The notes under the pieces are model-generated. The model made no database searches. It was not told where the DNA came from and worked only from the letters and a program-made list of their open reading frames with translations. Shown piece after piece: positions 44,701 to 53,394 of a stretch of 64,000 nucleotides of DNA. The position numbers were made by a program, and so were the translations under genes. This DNA comes from an uncultured Coriobacteriaceae bacterium (GTDB lineage Bacteria; Actinomycetota; Coriobacteriia; Coriobacteriales; Eggerthellaceae), in NCBI GenBank assembly GCA_900550055.1, contig URQU01000006.1, positions 1 through 64,000 of the forward strand, read 5' to 3'. The stretch's first letter is position 1. Each line of letters opens with the position of its first letter.

Positions 44701-45119
44701 ACAGCTTGGCGCAGGTGTATCGCAAGCTGCGCGATATGCAGCGCGCCTCCGATACGCTGTTCTTCACCACCAGCGATGCCGAGCTGGCCAAGAACGTGTC
44801 CACCGACATCTTCCCGGTGAACACGGCGTCGGTCACGTGCGCCGTGGCGGTGTTCCGCGAGCTGGGGCTTATCGAGGCGCACGCCATGTTCGGCCCCGAC
44901 GGGTTGGTCCGCTCCATCCACGTGAAGGACACGCAGGACAAGGTGCAGCTCACCGACAGCGTGCGCTATCGCGAGGGAATGGACGAGCGCGAGATCTTCC
45001 ACGCGTTCCGCGATTGGGTTATGCGCAGCAACGCCTGCGACCTGCAGAGGCGCGTCTCCCATCCCATCCTGCCCACCACCGCCGTTGCAAAGGAGGCTGG
45101 AAATGAACAAGTCGAATAG
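41754..45119 (+). CDS. RecJ-RecQ fusion: exonuclease plus DNA helicase
   Basis: 1121 residues. The first ~590 are RecJ, a 5'-3' single-strand exonuclease: GDFDLDG (Asp86, 88, 90), VTVDCGI, TDHHE (166-168), GTIADLMP, RLNAAGR, RFGGHEAAVG. Residues ~640-1080 are a RecQ-type SF2 helicase: Walker A VTGRGKS (Lys668; the usual A is R), DEAH at 768-771, LTATA, ATSAFGEGVDIPN and QMSGRAGRDG. These are normally two separate proteins that act in sequence in RecF-type repair and fork processing. No RQC zinc cysteines or HRDC domain are evident. It overlaps rel by 17 bases, so the two are translationally coupled. Confidence 0.92.
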   Translation: MSARFNIKAAEPEAVACLQRELHMPHFIAATLVSRGIDTPEAANRFLTPSLERDWRDPYIIPGLSEAADALEAAIRRGDHILVFGDFDLDGISATTVMTRGLREFGAHVTPFIPRRFEEGYAITPAAIERLSQVKPDFLVTVDCGIACKAEVRLLQERGIEVAITDHHEPSDLVPEGVPVADPKCDSACPSAILAGVGVALKMVQALGGRFGKPHLWRQYTDFATLGTIADLMPMRDENRALVADGLRRINQAPRPCIAALLDTSGASGKQVTATNLSFSIIPRLNAAGRMGDAQLALDLLLTDDFEQANQQAQRLEGVNDQRRAIEAELSEIAKAQAAETYKGQRALVVAGEGWHEGVKGIVASRLVNTYGVPCLLFTIDGDEARGSGRSVGQVNLFKAVESCSDLLLRFGGHEAAVGVTLPTEKLPEFERRLCEYMDALPEGAFHPLITIDACVNLDELTLRNVAQLDALAPFGQEHPVPVYLARDVTLLHSRAVGAERNHFSCSLSNGRTTVAGIMFHCNDIEALMKTDSVVNAAFEVQIDEWKNRRSVKAMLKSLSPARTCVALEACLNPENLSFVSDLYATRDEELCADAPHDPEAIEEYENELEVNRAHWEAMARQDPQRLREHIVRAIIGDGQLHQAQRDILDNLAEGRSVLGVMVTGRGKSLTFQVHATLRALAAREASLFVYPLRALIADQAFHLREALAPFGITVVTLTGESTVDERRQAFAGLADGSVDIALTTPEFLAWHADSFAYTGRVKFVVVDEAHHVGLARAGQREAYATIGAAVRRLGNPTVLALTATADDECAQAVRRELPIDACVFDASDRPNLRLDDRRNVPSRDNYLANLVATGEKTVVFVNSREQSVAVARALRKHAPQVAPLIGFYNAGLSRSERKRIEQLFRTDALLVLIATSAFGEGVDIPNIRHVVLYHMPFNEIEFNQMSGRAGRDGKPACVHLLFSRNDCALNERILADMTPCHDSLAQVYRKLRDMQRASDTLFFTTSDAELAKNVSTDIFPVNTASVTCAVAVFRELGLIEAHAMFGPDGLVRSIHVKDTQDKVQLTDSVRYREGMDEREIFHAFRDWVMRSNACDLQRRVSHPILPTTAVAKEAGNEQVE

Positions 45120-47514
45120 CCGATCGGATCAGGGCCTGCTGGGGGCGCAGCCCGACGTTGTCCGGCAAACCGTCGACGATAGCCTGCTGGGCCGCCCGCA
45201 CGTGGCGGAGAAGGCGTTTTCCACCGAGGCCACCAAGGTGCTGCCCAAGGGCGAGAAAACGCCTGATGAGCGCTTCGCCGATCTGCAGGATATGACGCGT
45301 GGCTACCTGACCGACGAGGAGGAGGCCAAGCTCGAGAAGGCCTTCCGCTTCGCCGCCGCGGCTCACGAGGGCGCGTGCCGCAAGTCGGGCGAGCCGTTCA
45401 TCGCGCATCCGGTGGAGGTGGCCATCATCCTGGCCGACCTGCGCATGGACGTGGAAACGCTGTGCGCGGCGCTTCTACACGACACGGTGGAGGATACCGA
45501 CGTGACCAGCCAGCTGGTCGAACAGGAGTTCGGCCCGCACGTGGCGCAGCTCGTCGACGGCGTCACCAAGATCACGCGCATCGAGGTGGAAACGCTCACC
45601 GACGAGCAGGCGGCAACCATCCGCAAGATGTTCGTCGCCATGAGCAAGGACATCCGCGTCATCGTCATCAAGCTGGCCGACCGCCTGCACAACATGCGCA
45701 CCCTGGCGGCGCTCAAGGAGGACCGCCGCATCTTCAAGTCGCGCGAGACGCTTGAAATCTACGCGCCCATCGCGCACCGCCTGGGCATCAACTCCATCAA
45801 ATGGGAGCTTGAGGACTTGAGCTTCTACTACCTCGAGCCCAACAAGTTCAAGCAGGTCTCTCGCATGGTCACCGAAAGCCGCTCCGAGCGCGAGGAGTAC
45901 CTTGACGAGGTCATATCCGTGCTGCGCGGCGAGATGGACAAGGTGAGCATCCAGGCGCAGATCATGGGCCGCCCCAAGCACCTGTACAGCATCTATCAGA
46001 AGATGGCGAAGAAGGGCAAGGGCTTCTCCGAGATCTACGACCTGATCGCCGTGCGCATCATCGTCAAGTCGGTGAAGGATTGCTACTCGGCGTTGGGCGC
46101 GGTGCACACGCTGTGGCACCCCATGCCCGGGCGGTTCAAAGACTACATCGCCATGCCGAAGTTCAACATGTACCAGAGCCTGCATACCACGGTCATCGGG
46201 CCCGCCGGCAGGCCGCTGGAGGTGCAGATCCGCACCGAGGAGATGCACCGCCAAAGCGAGTATGGCGTGGCAGCGCACTGGCGTTACAAGGAGAAGGGCG
46301 GCCGCGGTAGCAACGACTCCATGGACAAGCAGCTGGCCTGGCTGCGCGAGATGGTGGACTGGCAGGACGAGACGCACGATTCGCGCGAGTTCCTGAAGGA
46401 CCTGAAGGTGGACCTGGCACCTACCGAGGTGTTCGTGTTCACGCCGAAGGGCGAGGCCATGAGCCTGCGCGCCGGCTCCACGCCCGTCGACTTCGCTTAC
46501 GCCATCCACACCGAGGTGGGCAACCACTGCGTGGGTGCGAAGGTCAACGGCGCCATCGTGCCGCTGGCCTACGAGCTGCAGCTGGGCGACCGCGTGGAGA
46601 TCCTCACGCAGAAGTCGGCAAGCCCCAGCCGCGACTGGCTCAACATCGTGAAGACGCCCAGCGCGCGCAACAAGATCCGCGCGTATTTCAGCAAGGTGAC
46701 CCGCGCCGACGACCTGCTCAGCGGCCGCGACAAGCTAGCGCGCGAGATGCGCAAGCACGGCCTTGGCATCTCCAACACCCGCTCCGAGCGCGCGCTGCGC
46801 ACCGTCGCCGAGCACCTGGGCTACAAGGATGCCGACGACATGCTGGTCAACATCGGCACCAGCAAGGAGAGCGTGCAAAGCGTTGCCAACCGCCTGCTCG
46901 CCGAGCTGGGCCGCAAGGGCGACCAGCAGCCCGACCCGCTGAACCTGGGCATGGCGGCCATGACCACCGGCAAGCTGCCGCCCATGCTCACGCTGGTGAA
47001 CAAGCCGAAGAAGCACGAGACGAAAAGCTCCAACGGCGTGGTGGTGGAAGGCGTGGAAGGCGCGCTCGTGCGCCTGTCGCGCTGCTGCAACCCCGTGCCG
47101 GGCGATGACATCATCGGCTTCGTCACGCGCGGCCGCGGCGTGTCGGTGCACCGTCGCGACTGCCCGAACGCCAAGGAGCTCATGGCCCAGCCCGAGCGCA
47201 TCATGAAGGTGCATTGGGAAAGCGACCTGCCGAAGAACACGTCGTTTAAAGTGGAAGTCTACATCGAGGCGCTCGATCGCCTGCAGCTGCTCTCCGACGT
47301 CGTGCTCGTGCTGTCGGGCATGGGCGCCAACGTGCTGTCGTCGAACACGGTGTCGCACCGCGACGGCATGGCCGAGATGCGCTTTCTGTTCCAGGTCAGC
47401 GACATCACGCACATTGATATCATCCTCGGCAAGCTCAAGGCGCTCGAGGGCGTGTTCGATGCACGCCGCATGGTGCCGAAGGTGGGCGGAGGAAAGGATT
47501 CCGCGCAGCTGTAG
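45103..47514 (+). CDS. rel: RelA/SpoT-type (p)ppGpp synthetase/hydrolase
   Basis: 803 residues from ATG 45103 with AAAGGAGG upstream, inside the end of the recJ-recQ gene. It makes and breaks down (p)ppGpp in the stringent response. The HD hydrolase is intact (LLHDTVED, His126/Asp127). The synthetase has RFKDYIAMPKFNMYQSLHT and EVQIRTEEMHRQSEYGVAAHW, so it is bifunctional. TGS (VFVFTPKGEAMSLRAGSTPVDFAY), a zinc-finger/CC region (RLSRCCNPVPGDDIIGF) and a C-terminal ACT domain follow. A ~45-residue N-terminal lead precedes the catalytic part. The MBL gene lies 165 bases on. Confidence 0.96.
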   Translation: MNKSNSRSDQGLLGAQPDVVRQTVDDSLLGRPHVAEKAFSTEATKVLPKGEKTPDERFADLQDMTRGYLTDEEEAKLEKAFRFAAAAHEGACRKSGEPFIAHPVEVAIILADLRMDVETLCAALLHDTVEDTDVTSQLVEQEFGPHVAQLVDGVTKITRIEVETLTDEQAATIRKMFVAMSKDIRVIVIKLADRLHNMRTLAALKEDRRIFKSRETLEIYAPIAHRLGINSIKWELEDLSFYYLEPNKFKQVSRMVTESRSEREEYLDEVISVLRGEMDKVSIQAQIMGRPKHLYSIYQKMAKKGKGFSEIYDLIAVRIIVKSVKDCYSALGAVHTLWHPMPGRFKDYIAMPKFNMYQSLHTTVIGPAGRPLEVQIRTEEMHRQSEYGVAAHWRYKEKGGRGSNDSMDKQLAWLREMVDWQDETHDSREFLKDLKVDLAPTEVFVFTPKGEAMSLRAGSTPVDFAYAIHTEVGNHCVGAKVNGAIVPLAYELQLGDRVEILTQKSASPSRDWLNIVKTPSARNKIRAYFSKVTRADDLLSGRDKLAREMRKHGLGISNTRSERALRTVAEHLGYKDADDMLVNIGTSKESVQSVANRLLAELGRKGDQQPDPLNLGMAAMTTGKLPPMLTLVNKPKKHETKSSNGVVVEGVEGALVRLSRCCNPVPGDDIIGFVTRGRGVSVHRRDCPNAKELMAQPERIMKVHWESDLPKNTSFKVEVYIEALDRLQLLSDVVLVLSGMGANVLSSNTVSHRDGMAEMRFLFQVSDITHIDIILGKLKALEGVFDARRMVPKVGGGKDSAQL

Positions 47515-47679
47515 CAAGGGCGCGGCAGAATCGCCGCCTCGGGGTTCCGGCGGCGGGTTTCACGTGCCGGCTCGTTGGGGAAAGGGGCGTTTCAGCGAGG
47601 GGCTCCTTCCGTTGCAAGGTAAAGGAGGGGCGGCGCGCCCGTCCTTGACGTACGAAGACAATGATTCAGGAGGTTGAAC

Positions 47680-48339
47680 ATGGCATATAAGGTGAAGGGG
47701 ACGTGCGTTGACGCAGCGTTCCTGGTTCTGGGCGGGTATCAGACCAACGTCTACGTCGTGTCGGACGGCTCCGCCACCTTCGTGGTGGACCCCGCAAGCG
47801 ATGCGAAGAAGATCGTGGCGGCTTTGGGCGGGCGCAAGCTCGACGCCATCGTGCTGACGCATCGCCATTCCGACCACGTGGGGGCTGCCGCCGAGCTGCG
47901 CAGCCTCACGGGCGCCACCGTCATCGCGTCGGCCATCGACGCCGATATGATCTGCGGCGACAAGCCCGTGCCGCGTGATGACCATCAGTTCCCCGTCTGC
48001 CCGGTCGACCAGCGCGTCAACCACGGCGACGTGGTGAAGATCGGCAACATGCCGTGGAAGGTCATCGGCACCCCCGGCCACACCGAGGGCAGCATGTGCC
48101 TGTTCCTGGACTCCTCGCTCACCGAGCGTCTTGACGCAAAACCGGTGCTGATCGCCGGCGACACGTTGTTCTTCGGCTCTATCGGCCGCACCGACTTCAC
48201 CGGCGGCAGCATGTCGGCCATGCGCAAGTCGCTCAAGCGTCTGGCGGTCCTGCCCGACGACACGGTGGTCCTGCCCGGTCACGGCAACCTGACCACCATC
48301 GGCGGCGAGCGTCGCCGCGTGTTCGCCTTCTACGCATAA
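47680..48339 (+). CDS. Metallo-beta-lactamase-fold hydrolase, glyoxalase II-like
   Basis: 219 residues from ATG 47680 (CAGGAGGTTGAAC upstream). Zinc motif HRHSDH (61-66), then the third His in GTPGHTEGS, the bridging Asp in IAGDTLFFGSIGRTDF, and the last His in PGHGN. This pattern is that of short glyoxalase II-like and rhodanese-associated hydrolases; thioester or similar bonds are cut. No C-terminal glyoxalase recognition domain, so the substrate is open. Confidence 0.85.
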   Translation: MAYKVKGTCVDAAFLVLGGYQTNVYVVSDGSATFVVDPASDAKKIVAALGGRKLDAIVLTHRHSDHVGAAAELRSLTGATVIASAIDADMICGDKPVPRDDHQFPVCPVDQRVNHGDVVKIGNMPWKVIGTPGHTEGSMCLFLDSSLTERLDAKPVLIAGDTLFFGSIGRTDFTGGSMSAMRKSLKRLAVLPDDTVVLPGHGNLTTIGGERRRVFAFYA

Positions 48340-48372
48340 GGCGCGGCGGATTGGCCGCAGCTTTGCAAGCAC

Positions 48373-48420
48373 AAGGCCCGGTGCCGCGGCGAAGAGCCGT
48401 CGGCGCCGGGCCTTCTTTAT
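48373..48420 (+). terminator. MBL gene terminator
   Basis: AAGGCCCGGTGCCG/CGGCGCCGGGCCTT, 14 pairs with one wobble, around a second CGGC-GAAGA-GCCG hairpin, then CTTTATT. Confidence 0.8.
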
Positions 48421-48545
48421 TCGGGCGCAGTTGCCGGGCGAACGCCTTGGACGCGATTGCTTTGGGCGCTGGCCCCGCTTCTCGCCGAAGGGGCGACCGT
48501 CTTGGGTGCTCGGCGCTTTCGACGTTTTTGCCTTGCATCGCATGA

Positions 48546-48571
48546 GAAAGGCCCGCGTGAGCGGGCCTTTC
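48546..48571. terminator. Bidirectional terminator
   Basis: GAAAGGCCCGC-GTGA-GCGGGCCTTTC, 11 perfect pairs, just downstream of the DUF47 gene (which runs leftward). Serves the leftward gene and backs up the one before. Confidence 0.8.
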
Positions 48572-48600
48572 GCGTTTCTATGAGTTATGCGGGTTTGTGC

Positions 48601-49230
48601 TTACACGTTCTTCAGCATGATGGTGCTCATTACGTCGGCGGCAAGTTCGCATGCGTCGCAGCAGGCTTCCATGCTGTCGAACAGGTTCGTCCACACTTGC
48701 ACGCGCATGGGGTTGTCGTAATCGTTCACGTGCAGGTCGCGGATGACCTTGGTGTAGAGCTGGTCGGCTTGCTCCTCGAGGTCGTGGACCTTCACGATGA
48801 GGTGCACGAAGTTCTTCGACTTCTTGAAGTTGCGGAAGTCGCACATGGCGTTGTCAAGCGCCTCGCAGCTGCCCTGGATTAGCTTTGCGAATTCAAGGGC
48901 CTGGTTATGCATGAAGTGGATGTCATACATGTAGAAGCGGAGCATGACGTCTTCGATGTCGTCGACGATGTCGTCGAGCGCTTGGCACATCTCGATGATG
49001 TCCTCGCGGTCGACGGGGGTGATGAAGTCGGTGGCGACCGTCTTGAAGATCTTGTGGTTGATCGTGTCGCCCTCGTGCTCGATCTCATGCGCCTTCTGCG
49101 TGTTCTCCTCGAGCGCGGATGCTTCCGTGAACTGCTCGATGGTCTCAACCAGCAACGCCGACTCGGCGACGGCAAGCTTCGAGTGCTGCTCGAATGCGCC
49201 GAAATAGTCGAACTTGTGCTTCCTGCCCAT
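48601..49230 (-). CDS. DUF47/PhoU-like Pit accessory protein
   Basis: 209 residues from ATG 49230 (GAAGGAGACCCC upstream; an ATG 21 bases earlier lacks a site). All-helical PhoU-like bundle with repeated metal-binding Glu/Asp motifs (ENTQKAHEIEHEGDTINH, CQALDDIVDDIEDV, VKVHDLEEQAD). Such proteins associate with Pit-type phosphate permeases and influence phosphate uptake. Normally a pit gene is adjacent, but none is in this window. Confidence 0.85.
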   Translation of the reverse strand: MGRKHKFDYFGAFEQHSKLAVAESALLVETIEQFTEASALEENTQKAHEIEHEGDTINHKIFKTVATDFITPVDREDIIEMCQALDDIVDDIEDVMLRFYMYDIHFMHNQALEFAKLIQGSCEALDNAMCDFRNFKKSKNFVHLIVKVHDLEEQADQLYTKVIRDLHVNDYDNPMRVQVWTNLFDSMEACCDACELAADVMSTIMLKNV

Positions 49231-49630
49231 GGGGTCTCCTTCTAAGAACAAGTACCTACCACGTTCGCACGTGCGATTCCAAAGTGTAGCGCAAGTTAAC
49301 GTGCGTGAAACGGGGAATCCACGGCGGTGTTGCGAAAGACGCGAACCGTCAACATCCCGTTATATTGGATGCCCCGTTTGCGCAACAGTTGGGGCGGATG
49401 CCCCAGCTGGCGGCGCAGTTGGGTGGGGGCTCCCGCCAGCCGGGGCGGATGGGGCGATGCTGTCCAATCGCGCGCTTTCGCTGGCGGGGCCGCTAGCGGA
49501 CGAGTTGGATGTCTCGGTGGGCCGACGCGGCCGGATGCTTGGTTGGAGGCCGGCCGCGCATGCTTCCGCCGGCGGAAGCCCCGGCAGACGGGGCTGCGTG
49601 CGTCGGGCGTTGCCCGGGCGTGCGGGGCCC
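49231..49630. other. Intergenic region
   Basis: No gene with support. There is a run of GGGGCGGATGGGGC-type G-rich sequence (49380-49460) and several GC-rich dyads such as CTTCCGCCGGCGGAAG (49563-49578). Confidence 0.35.
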
Positions 49631-50572
49631 TTACGTCTCGCTTTCGGGGCGCGGGGGCTGATCGTCGCTTTCCGGATAGCAGCGGTTCTCGCCGTCGGTG
49701 CTGGTCACGCCGTTGCCCAAAGCGCTATCCGGCGACGATCCGTCGGCGGTGATGGGAGCCATGCCGCCGGTTGCGCCCGGGGAGGTGATGGGCGGCATGC
49801 TGCCGGTGACGCCCTTGGCGGTAACCGGCGGGATGGGGCCGGTGAGGCCGGTGGTCTGGGCGCGGAAGCCGGTGGGGCGGCGACGTGCGCGCACGCGGTT
49901 GGCCATGCGCTTGACCGGCTGCGCGACGGCCTGCGTGACCACGTCGGAGTAGTCGCGCGCCGGGCGGGTCCGCCAGCCGAAGGCCAGCGATGCGTAGCGG
50001 ATGCCCATGACCAGCGCGACGCACGTGATGGCGGCATACTGGTCGAACAGGTGGTTCGATTTCATGACGGCGAACGCCAGCGCGCCGATGAGCGCCGCAC
50101 TCACGTACACCGTGCCTGCTTGGAACGCCTCGGGTTCGCGGTTCATGCAGATGTCGCGCACGATGCCGCCGCCGTTGGCGGTGACGGTGCCCAGGATGAC
50201 GGCGGGCACCAGGTCAAGGCCGGCGGAGAGCGCCTTGCCCGTGCCGATGATGGCCCACAGCGCAACCGATAGGTTATCCAGGAAGTCCATGAGCGGGTCG
50301 AAGTACGTCATGAGCTTGCCGAAGTAGAACACCACGATGCCGGCGGCGATGCAGGCGAGAATCAGGTTGGGCTTCTGAAAGGCGTAGATGCCGTAATCCT
50401 GCAGCAGGATGTCTCGCGTGATGCCGCCGGCCAGGCCGACCACGATGGCGATGCAGCAGACGCCGAAGATGTCGTATTTCGCCCGCACCGCGCTGAGCGC
50501 TCCGAAGATGGCGCCCGAAATGGTTGCGGCTAGCTCGAGCCAATAGGGGATAGCCAGGGCTACTTCCAGCAT
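49631..50572 (-). CDS. TRIC-like cation channel with repeat tail
   Basis: 313 residues. The first ~205 form seven membrane helices in two repeats of the UPF0126/trimeric intracellular cation channel type: GLAGGITRDILLQ in the first half and TANGGGIVRDICMN in the second, the glycine-kinked GG-RD motif of the pore. Bacterial members conduct potassium or small cations. The basic stretch KRMANRVRARRR marks the cytoplasmic side. The last ~85 residues are disordered and hold three 12-residue repeats (see the repeat at 49736). Its 3' end has no obvious terminator. Confidence 0.8.
   Translation of the reverse strand: MLEVALAIPYWLELAATISGAIFGALSAVRAKYDIFGVCCIAIVVGLAGGITRDILLQDYGIYAFQKPNLILACIAAGIVVFYFGKLMTYFDPLMDFLDNLSVALWAIIGTGKALSAGLDLVPAVILGTVTANGGGIVRDICMNREPEAFQAGTVYVSAALIGALAFAVMKSNHLFDQYAAITCVALVMGIRYASLAFGWRTRPARDYSDVVTQAVAQPVKRMANRVRARRRPTGFRAQTTGLTGPIPPVTAKGVTGSMPPITSPGATGGMAPITADGSSPDSALGNGVTSTDGENRCYPESDDQPPRPESET
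49736..49843 (-). repeat. Three 36-bp tandem repeats in the channel gene
   Basis: Encodes TGPIPPVTAKGV, TGSMPPITSPGA and TGGMAPITADGS in succession. The repeats are in the cytoplasmic tail. Divergence between the units shows they are old; this is a coding minisatellite. Confidence 0.7.
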
Positions 50573-50700
50573 GAATACCCTTTCATATGGGAGTCGTTAT
50601 ACAAGATGAGGTTGCCGCCCGCTCCGATGCGGGCAAACGCGCGGGCGTGCAGGTTGCGCCGCGGACGGGCGGGCGGTTGCGTGCAGGGCATGCGGCGGCG

Positions 50701-51657
50701 CTATTCCACCGCCAGCACCTGGGCCTGCGTGGGTCGGCCGGAGAAGTCAAGCTCGCCGGTCAGCTCGCGCGTCCGTTCGGCGGTGAAGCCCGGTTGGTCG
50801 AAGGCGGCGATCAGGTTCTTCGCCTTGTACTGCGCCTGATCGTAGAGGTCCCAGAAGCCGGTGGTGCGCACGTCGCCGGTGAAGGGATTGGTCCAGGCGG
50901 CGTGCTCGTGGTTGTCGAACACGCTTTCGGCGGCGGCTACGGGGCGATGGCTCATGGACTGGTAGAACGAATGGGGGCGCGCCAGGCGCTCGACGCGGCC
51001 GATGAGGTCGCGCTTGATGCCGGTGGGCGACCAGAACAGGCGTTGCACCCGGCGGAACCCGTGCACCGACAGGCGGAACAGGTTGTGCGGGACCACTTCG
51101 CCGTACACGTTCAGGGCCAGGTAGGCGTACATCTTCGACACGGCGCCGAGTACCGCCTCGCTAGCGTGCAGGATCTCGCGCGAGGGGTTGAACGTGGCCA
51201 CGGTGTCGCCGCGCTTGGCGAACAGCACCATCTCGTCGAGCTCGCTTTCGATGACGCCGTGCACCTCGCTGCCGTCATCGCGCGTCAGGTCCGGCTCGCC
51301 TGCATCGCACAGCGCGTGCTCGTGACAGTACACCAGCGGGTGCATGGTGGAATCGAGCGCGTAGTGGCAGAGGAATCCCAGCGCGTAGGCGCGTCCGATC
51401 GGCTTCTCCTCGGGGTCCAGGACGCCGAGGGAGTCCTTCAGCGCCGCCAAGAGCTCGGCGGGCTTGCGGCTGTGCATGGTGTTGCCCAGCTTATGGAACG
51501 CCGTGGAGCGGAAGTCGGCCACCGCGTAGAACAGCGGGTCGGGGCCTTGATTGCCCAGCAGGAACGCGTCGGCTTCGTCGCGCGATCCGCCGATGGTCTG
51601 GAACAGCGCGTCGTACACGTCGCGTCCGAAGAAATCATGGGTGATGATGGCTGGCAT
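50701..51657 (-). CDS. Zinc-dependent phospholipase C family protein
   Basis: 318 residues. Starts MPAIITHDFFGRDVY with the N-terminal His and following motifs NQGPDPLFYA, FLCHYALDSTMHPLVY (the HxxxD...H zinc ligands) and EVHGVIESELDEM. These match the PF00882 zinc-dependent phospholipase C/S1-P1-nuclease fold. Unlike secreted clostridial alpha-toxins, there is no signal peptide, so it is probably cytoplasmic. Substrate unknown. It lies just right of the TRIC gene and diverges from the MFS gene. Confidence 0.75.
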   Translation of the reverse strand: MPAIITHDFFGRDVYDALFQTIGGSRDEADAFLLGNQGPDPLFYAVADFRSTAFHKLGNTMHSRKPAELLAALKDSLGVLDPEEKPIGRAYALGFLCHYALDSTMHPLVYCHEHALCDAGEPDLTRDDGSEVHGVIESELDEMVLFAKRGDTVATFNPSREILHASEAVLGAVSKMYAYLALNVYGEVVPHNLFRLSVHGFRRVQRLFWSPTGIKRDLIGRVERLARPHSFYQSMSHRPVAAAESVFDNHEHAAWTNPFTGDVRTTGFWDLYDQAQYKAKNLIAAFDQPGFTAERTRELTGELDFSGRPTQAQVLAVE

Positions 51658-51848
51658 TCCGAGTCCCCGTTTCTCGTGTGGCTGACATTCATTTTACGTG
51701 GACGATTATAGCCATCATATACAATGGATTGCGCGCCGCTCGGCGGCGTTCAACGTACATGCACGATTCGGTGTTCGAAACCGTACGGGCCTGCGCGTCG
51801 GCGGGTTCCCGCGGGCGGCGCGGGCCTTGCCGATAGCAAGGAGCAGCC

Positions 51849-53087
51849 ATGGGATTGGGCCTTCGCAGCCTGTCGAAACGCGAGCGCAGCTGGGTTTTGT
51901 ACGACGTGGGAAACTCCGCGTACGTCATGTTGGCGGCAACGCTCATCCCCATCTATTTCTCGGCCATCGCCGAGCCTGGGTCGTCGGCCGTGGTGGCCTG
52001 GGGCTATGCGACTACGGTGGCATCGCTGGCGCTTGCCCTGCTCATGCCGTTTTTGGGCAGCCTGGCAGATTTGAAGGGCAACAAGAAGAAGTTCCTTGCG
52101 GGAACCATCGGCACGGGTGCGGTATCTCTCGCGGTCATGGGCGTGCCCGGCAACGCCATGGTGTTTTTGGCTATATACGTGTTCTCGTCGGTCATGCTCA
52201 ACGCGTCGCTGGTGTTCTACGATGCGTTCCTGGTCGACGCCACCGAGCAGGAGCGTTACGACGAGGTTTCGTCCCAAGGCTATGCGTGGGGCTATATCGG
52301 CTCGTGCATCCCGTTCATCGCGTGCCTGGTCATCGTGCTGTTCGGCAGCAGCTTCGGCATCGGGCAGCTTGACGGCATCCGCATCTCGTTCGTCATCACC
52401 GCGGCGTGGTGGCTGGCCTTCTCCGTGCCGGTGCTGCGCGACGTGCACCAGACGCACTTCAAGGCGCGCGAGGCGCATCTGTTCCGCCACACGCTCAAGG
52501 GCCTGGCGGGCACGTGCAAGAAGATCGCCCGCGATAAGCGCCTGCTCATGTACATGCTGGCGTTCTTCTTCTACATCGACGGCGTGCACACCATCATCAC
52601 CATGTCCACCAGCTACGGCACCGACCTGGGCATCGACTCCACACAGCTGGTGTTGGCGTTGCTGGTGACGCAGTTCGTGGCGTTCCCGTCGGCCATCGCC
52701 TACGGGCGTCTTGCCGGGCGCTTCGGCACTAAGCGCATGCTGCTGATCGCGGTGTTCGCGTACTTCTGCATCACGCTGTTCGCCGCGTTCTTCCTGCGCT
52801 CCGCCGCCGAGTTCTGGGTGCTGGCCGTGTGCGTGGGCCTGTTCCAGGGCGGCATCCAGGCGCTGTCGCGCAGCGAGTTCGGCAAGCTCATCCCGAAGGA
52901 GAACGCCAACGAGTACTACGGCTTCTTCGATATCTTCGGCAAGTACGCCACCATCATGGGCACGCTGCTGGTAAGCGTGTTCACCCAGCTCACGGGCTCA
53001 AGCAGCTACGGCGTCCTTAGCGTTGCCGTGCTGTTCATCGTCGGCTTCGTCCTGCTCTGGAAGATGCCGGAGAAGGCCGCCCGCTAG
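51849..53087 (+). CDS. MFS transporter, UMF1/Atg22 family
   Basis: 412 residues with twelve membrane segments. LYDVGNSAYVML at the start and GSLADLKGNKKKFL between helices 2 and 3 are typical of the UMF1/Atg22 branch, which includes amino-acid effluxers. AAGGAGCAGCC precedes the ATG. The gene stands alone; the substrate is not evident. Confidence 0.8.
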   Translation: MGLGLRSLSKRERSWVLYDVGNSAYVMLAATLIPIYFSAIAEPGSSAVVAWGYATTVASLALALLMPFLGSLADLKGNKKKFLAGTIGTGAVSLAVMGVPGNAMVFLAIYVFSSVMLNASLVFYDAFLVDATEQERYDEVSSQGYAWGYIGSCIPFIACLVIVLFGSSFGIGQLDGIRISFVITAAWWLAFSVPVLRDVHQTHFKAREAHLFRHTLKGLAGTCKKIARDKRLLMYMLAFFFYIDGVHTIITMSTSYGTDLGIDSTQLVLALLVTQFVAFPSAIAYGRLAGRFGTKRMLLIAVFAYFCITLFAAFFLRSAAEFWVLAVCVGLFQGGIQALSRSEFGKLIPKENANEYYGFFDIFGKYATIMGTLLVSVFTQLTGSSSYGVLSVAVLFIVGFVLLWKMPEKAAR

Positions 53088-53394
53088 CGCGAGGGGCGGG
53101 GCGCGTGGGGCGAGGGCGTTGCCTCGTGTCCGCAGGCGCCTGCTGCCCAGTCGCCGCAGTTGCCGCCCGCTAGCCGTACTCGACGCGCATCCGCCCTTTT
53201 GCCCGGCGGTTTCGCTGCTCACATCGCTCTTTCCGCCCCTGCGCGTGCTATTGTGGCGGTTGCGGTTTTTCCGCATATGATGATTTGTTTTCGGCCGCTC
53301 GTGCGCTTGCGCGGGCGGCCGCCGCGCTGTGGGGGCGCGGGTGAAAGAGAGGGTGAGCCGCGCGGCGTGCGCATCCGGAAAGGGAAAGGGCGGA
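53088..53394. other. Intergenic region before the purine permease
   Basis: Nothing recognisable except GC-rich dyads; no purine riboswitch core was found. Confidence 0.35.

Noticed and set aside
49327..49752. 141-codon forward frame right of the DUF47 gene
   Set aside because: Arg/Cys/Trp-rich composition and overlap with the end of the TRIC gene mark it as a chance frame in GC-rich DNA.
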